The notes beneath the pieces were generated by a model. The model worked only from the letters and a program-made list of their open reading frames with translations. It did no database searches and was not told where the DNA came from. A stretch of 64,000 nt of DNA, taken from positions 44,473,937 to 44,537,936 of the forward strand of contig NC_080064.1 of assembly GCF_949987535.1 (NCBI RefSeq). The letters run 5' to 3'. Origin of the DNA: Balaenoptera acutorostrata (lineage: Eukaryota > Chordata > Mammalia > Artiodactyla > Balaenopteridae). A program made the position numbers and the translations under genes. Shown in pieces: positions 46,330-57,375 of this stretch (the first letter of the stretch is position 1; each line of letters begins with the position of its first letter).

Positions 46330-46743
46330 TGTGGAACCAAACTAAAATGAGTCACTTATGTCAGGGACAAAATGGAGATGGTCAAAGCAAGCACATAAGG
46401 AAAACTTAATCTAACCTTACTGGAACTTACAGCTCTTTTCAAAAATCAGCAGAGGATACCACCCAATCCTCAAACACCAAGTCTGTTCACACTATTTCTA
46501 GACTTTGTTCACCTGACTCAGCTGCCTTGATGCAAATAAGAAAGAAGACCACTAGGCAATCAATCAGCTGAAAAAAACCAAATAACTTCCACACTTACAC
46601 CATAAAAATTCCTTAATCTGTGAGCAACTCAGAACTCATTGCTCCTTGTAGCCTTGAGTTTCCTCACTTGCAGGTTGAAAGCCTTGCAATAAACTCACCT
46701 TTCTGCCTTGTTTTATTCAGTATGCAGGGTTTGATCTTTGACA
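46330..46743 (+). mobile_element. Candidate solo LTR of an endogenous retrovirus
   Basis: A 414-bp block with no L1 similarity interrupts the antisense L1. It begins tgtggaacc and ends tttgaca (TG...CA). It has an aataaa at about 46689 followed by cctttctgccttgttt, as in an LTR polyadenylation region. The flanking duplication is unclear, and the right edge could lie near 46766. No viral genes are present. Confidence 0.5.
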
Positions 46744-47404
46744 CTGTGAATAGTCAAAACCAAACTCTGTGAACAGTGCTGCAATGAACATGGGGAGGTG
46801 CTAATATTTCTTCAAGAGGCTGATTTCAGTTCTTTTGGATAAATGCCCAGAAGTGGGAACGCTGGATCATATGATAATTCTGTGTTTAAATTTTGGGGGA
46901 ATCTCCATGCTGTTTTTCATAATGGCTGCACCATTTTGCATTTCCATCAACAGTGTTCAAGGGTTCCAATTTCTCCATATCCTCGACGTCACTTGTTGTC
47001 TTTTGTTATTTTTCATAACAGCCATCCCAATAGGTGTGAGGCAATATCTCACAATACTTCATTGTGGTTCTGATTTGCATTTTCCTGATGATTAGTGACT
47101 TCTGAGGCATCTTTTCATATACCTGTCGACCATTTGCACATCTTTGTGAGCTAGGGACCACTCAAGTCCCTAGCTCATTTTAAAATCATGTTATAAGTTT
47201 TTTGCTATTGAGATGTAGGAGTTCCCCACATATCCGGGAGATTAACCCCTTATCAGATATCTGGTTTGCAAACATTCCCTCCCATTCCATAGGTTGCCTT
47301 TTCATTCTGTTGGCTGTTTCCTTTGCTGTGCAGATGCTTTTCAGTTTAATGTAGTCCCGTGTGTTTATTTTTGGTTTTGTTGCCAGTGCTTTTTGTGTCA
47401 TTAA

Positions 47405-47860
47405 AATGTGCTTACATTTTTGACCCAGAAATTCAACTTCCAAAAATGTATCCTACAGAAATTCTTACACAAATAAATAAGTAAAATTTGCTGCAGGTTT
47501 TGTTGTTGCTGCTGCCGTTATAATAGAAACAACAAATATCCAAGGATAAGAGCTTTGACTACAATGTAGACATTTTAAAAAAATGAGAAAGGTCTTTTCT
47601 ACCAACCTTGAAAGATGTTCAAATATATTATTAAGTGAGAAAAAAGTTGTATAGAATAACTTAATTTTTGTTTAAAAATAATCTTTTTATATTCATAGAA
47701 AAAAAACCTGAGAGAAAATACACTGAACTGTTAATAGTTAACTTTGAGCTGGGAGAAAGGGAGGAAATAGTGTACAAGGAACTTCCAGTGTTTGTATTCT
47801 ATCTTTATTTTTATAATGTTACTTTTGTAAGCAGAAGAAAACAATAAAAGAAAATTTTAT
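47405..47860 (+). mobile_element. Old L1 fragment, probable continuation of the 44.7-kb copy
   Basis: It begins aaaatgtgcttaca, a near copy of the sequence at 44941 and 45270, then reads tttttgacccagaaattcaa, tgtatcctacagaaattctt and later caaatatattattaagtgag, in sense L1 order. Confidence 0.55.
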
Positions 47861-47999
47861 GGAGATGATGTCTTTTCTGGACATGTTCACTGTCTTATGA
47901 GTCATTTCAGGATAGCTATTAATATATCCATTTTATAAACGAGGTTCAGAGAAGTAAAGTGATTTCTTCAAGGTCACACAACCCGCCAGTTCTCCCCCA

Positions 48000-48410
48000 G
48001 AGGTCAGTTGACAGTGAGCTGACAGGACGCGCCCGGTGCTGAGAGAGAACCAATCACATTTGCTGTGAGGTCACTTTGAAGGCCTGGGATTGGCGCTGGT
48101 GTCTAAGCTGAGCCGGCAGTCAGCAGCCCATGCAACTGCGGGTGGCAGGAGGCTCAGGATGATTACGCTTTCCTGGGGTTGTTCCGGGGGCACTAGTTCT
48201 GTCCTCTATAGGTCCCCTGGGGACCCTCAGCATTGGGTGGGCTAGCCGTGGAGGCGCCCTGCTCTTGTTGCTGTTGCCAGTCAACCCCCCAAGCCCGTGC
48301 CGGCCTAGCCTGCAGCTGATCTCCCTGCATCTCTCGCACCGAATACAGGAAAAGGCCGTGACAGGTGCCAGTCCTGCTCAGACTCCCGTTTCAGTAGCGG
48401 TGGTTGCATA
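48000..48410. promoter_or_regulatory. GC-rich, repeat-poor block with CCAAT boxes
   Basis: This stretch is clearly richer in G+C and CpG than its A/T-rich surroundings and free of recognisable transposons. It contains CCAAT at about 48049 (gagaaccaatcac) and the inverted ATTGG at about 48089 (tgggattggcgctgg), 40 bp apart. It may be a small promoter or regulatory element. No exon or TATA box was recognised. Confidence 0.35.
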
Positions 48411-48925
48411 TCATAAAGTCCCCGCTTGACCTGCCTGGAGCCAGCACAAGCGATCAGAGACAGGCTTTATGCAACCTCTACTTCCCTGCCTGTCTTTGAG
48501 GGTCCAAGGCTGTGCTGCAAGCTGGAGAAGGCCCTGCTTTATAGAGAAAAAGAAGGAGGGAGGTCCAGAGAGAGGAAGGGGTTTGGCCCAGAGTACACAG
48601 CAAGTTAATGACAGAGCCACAGACCCCTCCTTCAGGACAGTAAATTGGATGGTAAACTTTCCAACTTTACCTTCACCTCCTCCTAACAAATACCTTCACT
48701 CTTCTCTGACTCTGGCTTCCTCTGTGTCTCATGCCTGTAAAGCATCATCTGAAGGAGCAAGGTTTATCAAGAATGATAAGGACTTTAGAATCACGCTAAC
48801 CTTGGAATCCCACACTTGCTGTAACACCTTGGACTTACTTGGCCTTATTTTCCTCTCTGCCATGGGATGTTAATCTCTACTCTACCTTAAGAATAAATGA
48901 GAAATTGAGAGGCAGTTTGGTAACT

Positions 48926-49108
48926 TAGTGGTTTTCAAAGTATGATCCCTGGACCATCAGCATCAGAATCACCTGGAAATTTGTTAGAAATGAATATTCT
49001 CCAACCCTACTCCAGATCGGCTGAATCAGAAACTTTGGGGCCCAGCAATCTATGTTTTAACAAACTCTCCAGGTGATTCTGATACATGCTAAAGTGTGAG
49101 AACCACCA
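48926..49108 (+). mobile_element. MER5A-like DNA transposon, near full length
   Basis: It starts tagtggttttcaaagtatga, continues with catcagcatcagaatcacct, aatcagaaactttggggccc and ctccaggtgattctgataca, and ends gtgtgagaaccaccagt. The ends form short terminal inverted repeats. Confidence 0.85.
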
Positions 49109-49612
49109 GTATACAAAGGGTAAGACTCTTGGGTTTGGAGTCGGGCAGTTATGCGTTCTTCTAAAAGTGTCTTTGTTCTGCCTGTTACTATTTGGGAGTC
49201 CTCAAGCAAAGCATTTCACCTACATGCTCCTTAGTTTACTCATCTGGGAAATGGAGGTAATGGTTCTATCTACATAACAGTGTTGTTTATTTATTCATTC
49301 AACAAAATTATTTTGAGTGCCTATTATGTGACAATCATTCTAGGTTCTAGAGATACAACAGTGAACAAAACAGACAAAAATCTCCGACCTCATGTAATGT
49401 ACATTCTAACGAGACTTTGAGGATTAATTAAAATAATTATAATAATGTATAAAGCTTAGTACAACATGGGCACATGTTAAGCATTCAGCAAATGGCAGCT
49501 ATTATAAATGATGGAGAAATTTCTTGTAAGCAGTGAAATGCTCTATTAGACTAAATTGTGAACTCCTAAGAATTGTCTGATTCATGCCTGTGTCATCAAA
49601 ATCTAACATAGG

Positions 49613-49717
49613 GTGCTCGCCTCGGTAGCACATATACTAAAATTGGAATGATACAGAGAAGATTAGCATGGCCCTTGTGCAAGGATGACACGGAAATTTG
49701 CGAAGCGTTCCATATTT
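49613..49717 (+). pseudogene. U6 snRNA retropseudogene, fused to an L1 tail
   Basis: 105 bases match U6 snRNA from the exact 5' end (gtgctcgc) to ccatattt, including the gatacagagaagatta box and the gcatggccc region. I count about eight differences from human U6, mostly C-to-T or G-to-A at CpG-type positions. It is followed directly by an L1 3' terminus rather than a Pol III T run and flanking genomic DNA. The perfect 14-bp duplication aaatctaacatagg lies at 49599-49612 and 49786-49799 around the whole unit. No TATA-like or PSE-like sequence is seen upstream, so it is not a functional U6 gene. Confidence 0.93.
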
Positions 49718-49785
49718 CTCAGAAACTAACACACCATTGTAAAGCAATTATACTCCAATAAAGATGTTAAAAAAATTTTTTTTTT
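49718..49785 (+). mobile_element. L1 3'-terminal segment of the U6/L1 chimera
   Basis: cagaaactaacacaccattg through tactccaataaagatgtta is identical in layout to the end of the L1 at 40236-40292. It ends in A then T runs just before the duplication. It joins U6 in the same orientation, as produced by template switching during reverse transcription. Confidence 0.92.
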
Positions 49786-50484
49786 AAATCTAACATAGGA
49801 CCTGGTGCTGAGTAGGGCTTGGTAAATATTTGATGAATGTATGTACAAAAGTCAGAGATTAATGATATCTCTCTTGTCTGAATGGGTTTCTTTTATAATC
49901 CTTTAGAGTTGACGGCTCACCAGTAAGCCATACCCTCCATAAACCTTCCTCTCTCCCTATATTTGTATATTTCACTTGGTCCAGTTATTGAAAGGCAATG
50001 CTTTCCACATTAACATGTTGTGATGGGTCTGAAATGTAGCTGTTGTATGATAAATCTGTATAGAGTGAATGAGTGGATGCCAGAAGAAGCATAGAAATAT
50101 ATTGGAAATAGCACTGAAATAGGAGTCAGGAGGCTTCAATTATAATTCCGGTTCTGCCACTTCTATAGTGTTTGGTCTTAGCTAAATCCATTTTCTTTTC
50201 AGATCCCCAGTCTCTCCATCTGTAAAGTGGGGCTTACAATCCCTACCCCACCACAATGCTGGAAGAAGACAGACTAACTTTGGTACCTAAGTTTTAAGGA
50301 TGTCTCACACAGCCGTGAATGTGTTGTCTCCTTATCGTACCTCTTAAGAAGAATTGCTGAAAGCAGTAAAGGAGATAAAGTATATCTCTTTGCAAACCTT
50401 AAAACACTGTAAAAATTAAATAAGATACTATTTCAAATCAGATAATCTACAATTTATAGATTATAGGTTGGAAACATCTCCTAA

Positions 50485-50640
50485 TCCTTGATACTGAAAG
50501 TGTGATCTGCAGCATTGGCACCATTTGAGATCTTGGTAGAAATGCAGACTCTTGGGCCCCAGCCACACCAACTGAACCGGAATCTTCATTTTAACATCCC
50601 CAGGTGATTCAAATGCACAATAAAGTTTGAGAAGCACTGC
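50485..50640 (+). mobile_element. MER5A-like DNA transposon relic
   Basis: It contains aaagtgtgatctgcagcatt, ttggtagaaatgcagactct, tgggccccagcca, catccccaggtgattcaaat and gtttgagaagcactg, in MER5A order. Confidence 0.78.
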
Positions 50641-50754
50641 TCTAAATCAGACTCATAGGACATACGCATTGAAAAGATTTTGAAGATCATCTTCAACTCC
50701 CTCATTTTACAGATGAGTACACTGGAGCCCTACAATGAAAGGGACTTTTTCTAA

Positions 50755-51190
50755 AAAGCAGATCTAACTGTGTCACCCCCCACGTTGGAAACCAATGACT
50801 CCACATTGCCCACATCCTTAGCTCAGCAATTAAGGTCCTCTCATCTGGCTGCTGCTGACCACTCCACTTAATAGTTCCCCACAGATGCTAGACAAACCAA
50901 TCACTCTGATCCCCGCTCCTCTGCTCTGAACTCCTCAGGCTATTTTCTCAGTGTGGGCTGCCCTTCCCACTTCTCTCCAGCCTCTTGACACCAGCTCAGA
51001 CTATGACACCCCCAGTCCTTATTTAGGACACTGGTTGACAGTGGGCATGGTTAGCCAGCTGAGATCTCCTCTACCTCCTGAAGCACTGTGGCCATTATCT
51101 ATTTTTACATTACTTGTTTTACCAGTCTGCGAGCTCCTTAAGGGTAGAAACCAGGTTTCAGGTCCCAACACAGAGTCAGGCACTTTGTAA
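50755..51190 (+). repeat. L2 LINE 3' relic
   Basis: L2-like phrases: tggaaaccaatgactccaca, aattaaggtcctctcatctg, ctctgaactcctcaggctat and gcgagctccttaagggtaga. Confidence 0.65.
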
Positions 51191-51557
51191 GAGCTCAATT
51201 TATCCCATATGACTAATGATCTCTAACGTGTCTTCCAGGTCTAACTTTCTGCATTTTTAGACTGTGAAAACCCAGACAGCAGGGACTTGATAGTCTCTTC
51301 CTTTTCCATCTCGCTCATGAGGCTCCATGTGCGTGAGCACAGCAGGCACTGATTCACCACCCAGGCTGACTGGTTCAGCTGTTGCGATAGTAGTCATTCC
51401 CACGATGTGCCCCACGACCTGGTTCACTGCAGCATGTTCAGGGAAGCCCAAGTGACCCAACGGGTTGCAACACCAAGGGCAGGGAAGGGATCAGGTTTCA
51501 GAGTAAATCATTTCAACTCTGGGCTGAGATTTAGTGCCTTCTAAAAATGCTCACAAG

Positions 51558-51929
51558 GGCTTTTCTGGAGGCACAGCCGTTGGGAATCCGCCTGCCAATG
51601 CAGGGTACACGGGTTCGAGCCCTGGCCTGGGAGGATCCCACATGCCACGGAGCAACTGGGCATGTGCACCACAACTATTGAGCCTGCACTCTAGAGCCCA
51701 CGAGCCACAACAACTGAGCCCACATGCCACAACTACTGAAGCCCGAGTGCCTAGAGCCCATGCTTCGCAACAAGAGAAGCCACCACAATGAGAAGCCTGC
51801 ACACCGCAATGAAGAGCAGCCCCCGCTCACTGCAACTAGAGAAAGCCCGCGCACAGCAACGAAGACCCAACACAGCCAAAAATAAATAAATAAAGTAAAT
51901 AAATTTTGTTTTAAATGAAATAAAAAAAT
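51558..51929 (+). mobile_element. CHR-type SINE with diverged head
   Basis: The body and A-rich tail are typical, but the head reads ggcttttctggaggcacag instead of the usual ggcttccctggtggcgcag. It is flanked by aaaaatgctcacaag at 51543-51557 and 51930-51944, the same sequence that flanks the adjoining L1. Confidence 0.93.
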
Positions 51930-51944
51930 AAAAATGCTCACAAG

Positions 51945-52877
51945 AAAAGGGAACCCTCCTACACTGTTGGTTGGAATGTAAATTGGTGCAGCCACTGTGG
52001 AAAACAGAATGGAGGTTCCTTAAAAAACTAAAAATAGATTTGCCGTATGATCCAGCAATCCCACACCTAGGCATATATCTGGAGAAAACTATAATTCATA
52101 AAGATACATGCACCCCAGTGTTCATTGCAGCGCTATTTTCAATAACCAAGACATGGAAGCAACCTAAATGTCCACTGACAGCTGAATGGATTAAGAAGAT
52201 GTAGTATATTTACACAATGAAATATTACTCAGCCATTAAAAAGAATGAAATAATGCCATTTGCAGCAACATGGATTATCATACTAAGTGAAGTAAGCCAG
52301 AAACAGAAAGACAAATACCATATGATATCACTTATATGTGGAATCTAAAATATGACACAAGGGACTTCCCTGGCAGTCCAGTGGTTAAGACTCCATGCTC
52401 CCAATGCAGGAGGCACAGGTTCAATCTCTGGTCGGGGAAATAAGATCCTGCATGTCTTGCAGTGCGGCCTAAAAAAAAAATCAAATATCACACAAATGAA
52501 CTTATTTTCAAAACAGAAACAGACTCACAGACATAGAAAAATTTACAGTGCCCTAAGGGGAAAGGGGGTGGGGGAGGGATAAATCGGGAGTTTGGGATTT
52601 GCAGACATAAACTATTATATATAAAAATAGATAAACAGCAAGGTCCTACTGTATAGCACAGGGAACTATATTCAATATCCTATAATAAACCATAATGGAA
52701 AAGAATATGAAAAAGAATATGTATATATATGTATAACTGAATCACTTTGCTGTACACCAGAAACTAACACAACATTGTAAATCAACTATACTTCAATTAG
52801 AAAAGTAAAATAAAAAAGTAAATGTACAAAATAAAATTATTTACTTTACAAAAATAAATAAATACAATAAAAAATAC
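51945..52877 (+). mobile_element. L1 3' end, 5' truncated, split by a SINE
   Basis: Sense L1 from ORF2 (gtaaattggtgcagccactg, aatcccacacctaggcata) to the 3' UTR (ctgtacaccagaaactaaca, caactatacttcaattaga). Flanks are aaaaatgctcacaag (51930-51944) and aaacgctcacaag (52878-52890). The subtype differs from the 34- and 39-kb L1s in its 3' UTR. The open frame 51971-52204 is only an ORF2 fragment. Confidence 0.92.
52361..52482 (+). mobile_element. Short tRNA-derived SINE
   Basis: Head gggacttccctggcagtcca, B-box-like gttcaatctctggtcgggg, poly(A) tail. A 13-bp duplication with one mismatch (aaatatgacacaa at 52348-52360, aaatatcacacaa at 52483-52495), inside L1. Confidence 0.94.
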
Positions 52878-53089
52878 AAACGCTCACAAGATTTCAAGCT
52901 GTGTCCCAAAAGTCAATTCCTGAGGCCTCCTGTCTCTACATACGGACTGATACAAGTAGGTGCTCAGTACATGTTGATAAGTGAATAAATGAATGAATGG
53001 GTAAATTGTTCTGGACTTCTAAACATAACCAAATGCTCTCAAAAAAAACCAGTTGTGCAGGGAGAGAGTTATAACCAAATGTCACATAG

Positions 53090-53560
53090 CATTAATGATG
53101 AAATATAAGTTCCTTACCTTTGCCCACAAGCCCTGGTGTAATCTGGCCCAGCCTGCATTGCCAGCTTTGCCTCTTCGCCTCCCATACATACTCTTTTTGC
53201 CTCATCCCAAACGATTTGTAGACCCTAAACATGTCATCTGGTTTCATGCTCCAGTGCCTTTGCGTGCATGTTTCTCTATACCTAGAGTACTTTTTCCCCC
53301 CCTCTTAATTTAGGTAATTCTTATTTGTCTTTCAAAGACCAGGTTAAGTTGTACGTTTTCTAGGAAGCCTGCTCTCACCACTCAAATGGGCTAGATGCCT
53401 CTGCTGTGCTCTGGTAGGTGCCCTGCTTCTTTTTATGAGTACTGATCATAGTCTTTTGCTGTTGTCTACCTTTTCCCCCCAAAGACCTGAGCACCTTGAG
53501 GACAGGGACTAGGTCTTATTTATTTCTGTGTCCTCAGTGTCCAGCATATGACATGATACA
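53090..53560 (+). repeat. L2 LINE 3' relic
   Basis: L2-type order: agccctggtgtaatctggcc, tgctccagtgcctttgcg, aaagaccaggttaagttgta and gagcaccttgaggacaggga. Confidence 0.75.
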
Positions 53561-54009
53561 AAGGAGAGATATTTACTGGGTACATTATCCACTCTCCAGA
53601 ATGGAGAGTAAAAGAGTTATCATTAGTCAGGAGATTTGCCACCCATAGAATTCCAGGTTTAAGAAGGGCTTTGCAAAGTCTCATTATTTAATATTTGTTA
53701 AAGAATAAATTATTTACATGCATATGACCTCCTAGAAAAGGGCTAGGACAGTGAATAGTAAATGACAGGCAGGGATGCCTGGGGAAGTGGAATTTGACCA
53801 CTGCCCACCCCTGCCATGTCCATGGTAGATGCATGAGTAGAAAGACATGGACAAATGACCCGCTACAGAAAGATACAGTGGAGACAGGCCCCAGCAGTCT
53901 GACTGGAGTGACTATTCCAAACTAGCTGCCACTTTTTCCTTTCTCCTACCCTGCCCTGGCAGAGAGTGGCAGAAAGGTTAAAGACAAGAAAATGTGCATC
54001 CAAAGTATG

Positions 54010-54140
54010 ATATCTGGATCAGTTACCAGACCCGGGAAGCAAGTTAGTTCTATAACCTGGGGAAATTCACTCGTCTAAGCTTCAGTTTCCTCATTGTAAA
54101 ATAGGAATAATAATATCTAGCTTGCAGAATTGGCGGGAAG
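54010..54140 (+). repeat. MIR ancient SINE relic
   Basis: It contains tctataacctggggaaattc, actcgtctaagcttcagttt and cctcattgtaaaatagga, in MIR order. Confidence 0.72.
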
Positions 54141-54939
54141 ATTTTATAATAATAGTTAATACTTATATAACACATATCATGCCAAGTCCTGTTCTAATAC
54201 ATATACATTATGGCATATTATATATATGTATGTATATATACACATATATAGTAACTCAATGAATCTGGAACTCTATGAGGTAAGTACAACTTTCATGCAA
54301 ACTTTATAAATAAATAAACTGAGACACAGAAATGTCACATAACTTTTCCAAGGTCATACAGTTAGTAAGTATGGAGCTGGGAGTAAAACCAAGGCATATT
54401 GGCTTGCTCCAGAGTCTGTGCTCTTAACAAGCACTGTACTCTATTTGCCTCTTCAGTAAGATAATTGTGTGAGAGTGAAGGTGTCTGGCCCATAATAGTA
54501 CATAAGAAACAATGACAATAAGCAAAGTAATCCAGTACCTGTAGTTGATGAGATAGCATAAAATGGATTAATATTAAGAGGTACAATATTACCTTATTAC
54601 TCTTTTAAAAAATGTCTTATCTTCAAACTGTTACATACTCCTGAGATTGGAAGAAGGTTTTCTGTATGAACAGTCTGGGCTATTTTAAGATGTCCTAAAG
54701 GTAAGGTGGCTTTGCCTTCTCCTGAGGAACTGGAACAAGTTCTTAGCACTTCAGCCAGAGGGCATTTGAGGGACATGAAGATCCCATGAAATTAATTCCT
54801 CCAGTCAGACCCTGAAGACAGAGACAAATTGAATCCAGTCAATGCTCTCAAGGAACTCACAACTAAATTAGGAAGACAAACAAAAGAGACCATCTCAGTA
54901 TAGCACTGCTGTGGGGGGAAGCTCGTAAAGGACACGTAA

Positions 54940-55330
54940 CTTAATTATGGACACAGCAATCAGGAAAGGCTTTTCGGAGGAGGAGGAGACACATGAATCT
55001 AGTATCAAAGGGCAAGTGGAAAACATATTTGAAGAAAGCAAGAAGGGGTTTCTTGGCAGAGGGAGTGCTATGAACAAATGCACAGGGGCTTGAAATAGCA
55101 CTCTATATTCCAAGAACTACAAGTAGTTCAGTATGGTTAGAACAGAGTAGGAGACACGAAATGGTAGTGCCAAGACATAGGCGGAAGCAAGATGGGGAAG
55201 TGCCTTACTTGACAAATTAAGGAGTTTAAACTTTATCTTATAGGTGATGTAGAGCCACTGACTCAAATTCCAAACAAGAGTATAATATGGTTTAAAAGAT
55301 AATCTTGGTAGCAAAAGGGGGTTAAATTAG
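54940..55330 (+). repeat. Ancient dispersed repeat, family unassigned
   Basis: It carries ggaaaggcttttcggaggag, ttggcagagggagtgctatg, gaactacaagtagttcagta, ttaaggagtttaaacttta and gatgtagagccactga, in the same order as at 38380. Confidence 0.55.
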
Positions 55331-55674
55331 AGGTTTAAGACTAGAGACAGCTTTTAAGCACATGAAAAGATACTCAATATCAGTAGTCATCAGAGAAATG
55401 CAAATTAAACCACAATGGATACAATTTCACACACTGGGATGCCTGTAATGAAAAAAGATGAACAACAACAAGTGTTGGCAAGGATGTGGAGAATTTGCAA
55501 CCCTTACACATTGCTGGTAGGAATGTAAAATGGTGCAGCTGCTTTGGAAGACAGTTTGGCAGATCATCAAAAGTTAAATACAGAGTTACCATATGACTCA
55601 GCAATTCTACTCCTAGTTATATACTCAAGAGAAATGAAGACATACATTTACATAAAAACTTTTACATACAGTTT

Positions 55675-56049
55675 CTTTTTTCTTTTAAATTTATTTATTT
55701 ATTTATTTATTTTATTTTTGGCTGCGTTGGGTCTTCGTTGCTGTGTGTGGGCTTTCTCTGGTTGCAGCAAGCGGGGGCTACTCTTCATTGCAGTGCGTGG
55801 GCTTCTCATTGCAGTGGCTTCTCTTGTTGCGGAGCACGGGCTCTAGGCGCACAGGCTTCAGTAGTTGTGACATGTGGGCTCAGTAGTTGTGGCACACGAG
55901 CTCTAGAGCGCAGGCTCAGTAGTTGTGGAGCATGGGCTTAGTTGCTCTGCGACATGTGGGATGTGGGATCTTCCCCGGGCCAGGGCTCGAACCCATGTCC
56001 CCTGCATTGGCAGGCGGATTCTTAACCACTGCGCCACCAGAGAAGCCCC
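55675..56049 (-). mobile_element. Full-length CHR-type SINE
   Basis: Complete - strand element ending in (TTTA)n. A perfect 12-bp duplication, tacatacagttt, lies at 55663-55674 and 56050-56061. Confidence 0.96.
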
Positions 56050-56476
56050 TACATACAGTTTTATAGCAGCATTATTCATAATAGCCAAAAAGTGGAAACA
56101 ATCCAAATGTCCATCAGCTGATGAATAGATAAACAAAATATGCTACACCCATATGGAATACGTAATAGAATACTATTCAGCCATAAAAGGGAATGAAGTT
56201 CTGATACATGCTACAACATAGATAAGCCTTGAAAACATAATGTTAAGAGGAAGGAGCCAGACAAAAGAGCCACATATCATATGATTCCATTTATATGAAA
56301 TGTCCAGAAACCCAAGTCCATAGAGATATAGATTAGTGGTTGCCAGGGGTTGGGGGTAGGAAGGAATGCGGAATGACTGCTATTGAGTGCAGGTCTCTGG
56401 AATTAGTGGTGATGGTTGTACAAGTTTTTGAATATACTAAAAGCCACTGAGTTGTATAAAAAAAAGGGTAAGTTTT

Positions 56477-56794
56477 GGGCTTCCCTGGTGGCGCAGTGGT
56501 TGAGAGTCTGCCTGCCGATGCGGGGGACACGGGTTCGAGCCCTGGTCTGGGAAGATCCCACATGCCACGGAGCAGCTAGGCCCGTGAGCCACAGCTACTG
56601 AGCCTGCGCGTCTGGAGCCTGTGCTCCGCAACAGGAGAGGCCGCAATAGTGAGGGGCCCGCGCACCGCGATGAAGAGTGGCCCTCGCTCGCCACAACTAG
56701 AGAAAGCCCTCGCACAGAAACGAAGACCCAACACAGCCAAAAATAAATAAGTAAATAAATAAATAATAAAAATAAAGGAATTCCTTTAAAAAAA
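56477..56794 (+). mobile_element. Full-length CHR-type SINE, younger subtype
   Basis: It carries the subtype phrases gtggttgagagtctgcctg, caatagtgaggggcccgcg and gcgatgaagagtggcc. Flanking copies of aaaaaagggtaagtttt lie at 56460-56476 and 56795-56811. Confidence 0.96.
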
Positions 56795-57375
56795 AAAAAA
56801 GGGTAAGTTTTATGGCATGTGAATTATAGAAAAAAAAAAAAAAAGACTGGTGGCAGAGTGACCGCTGAGGCTACTGAAATGGCCTAAGCAGCAGACTTCA
56901 AACAGGGGAATCTACACCCCTGGAGGTTCATGAAGACTTTCCAGGGGCCACACAAGCATAAATAATTCCTACATCCCCAACTTTTATGTGTACATTCTTT
57001 TCTAAAACTAATCTGCCTGATAATGTGCCTTTTATTTCTCCTCTTTCACAACAGCTATTCTCTCATCTTCAAAGGAAAGAAATGCCACTGAACTATCTTG
57101 ACTATTACTATGAGAGTATTGCCCTGGGAGTAAAAATGTCTGGAGCATCATTGAAAGGATGATTTGAATATACAGGGCTTCTGATGGAGAGTCCCAGGAC
57201 AGCAAAGCAAGAGTGTTCAGTAAGCAATAATTAAACTGATAATAAAAATGTAGATGTCAAATTAAAAATGTGTGAGGAGGACCATAGTTTCTCAAAATTC
57301 TTCTGGAGAGTACCAAAGGATAAAATCTAGAATTAGCTTTACCTTAGGATCCCCTGGGGTGCTTAACATTCAAAA

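Larger units (their letters stand above)
45641..47402 (-). mobile_element. L1 3' half, antisense, interrupted
   Basis: The antisense L1 runs from its 3' end at about 45641 (tttttgtttgtttg, a decayed tail) to ORF2 near 47402. Landmarks are catataagtgaaatcatgca, tggctgcaccattttgca, tgtggttctgatttgcattt and tcctttgctgtgcagatgct. It is interrupted by a SINE (45988-46183) and by a non-L1 block (46330-46743 or slightly longer). No intact frame remains. Confidence 0.78.
55345..56850 (+). mobile_element. Old L1 ORF2/3' fragment, split by two SINEs
   Basis: Sense landmarks: agcacatgaaaagatactca, agagaaatgcaaattaaac, gtaggaatgtaaaatggtgc, accatatgactcagcaattc, aatgtccatcagctgatgaa and gtggttgccaggggttgggg. 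The frame is destroyed. SINEs sit at 55675-56049 and 56477-56794. Confidence 0.82.

Noticed and set aside
49613..49717. Functional U6 snRNA gene
   Set aside because: It has about eight substitutions, no Pol III terminator at its end, no recognisable upstream PSE/TATA and a retrotransposition duplication around it.
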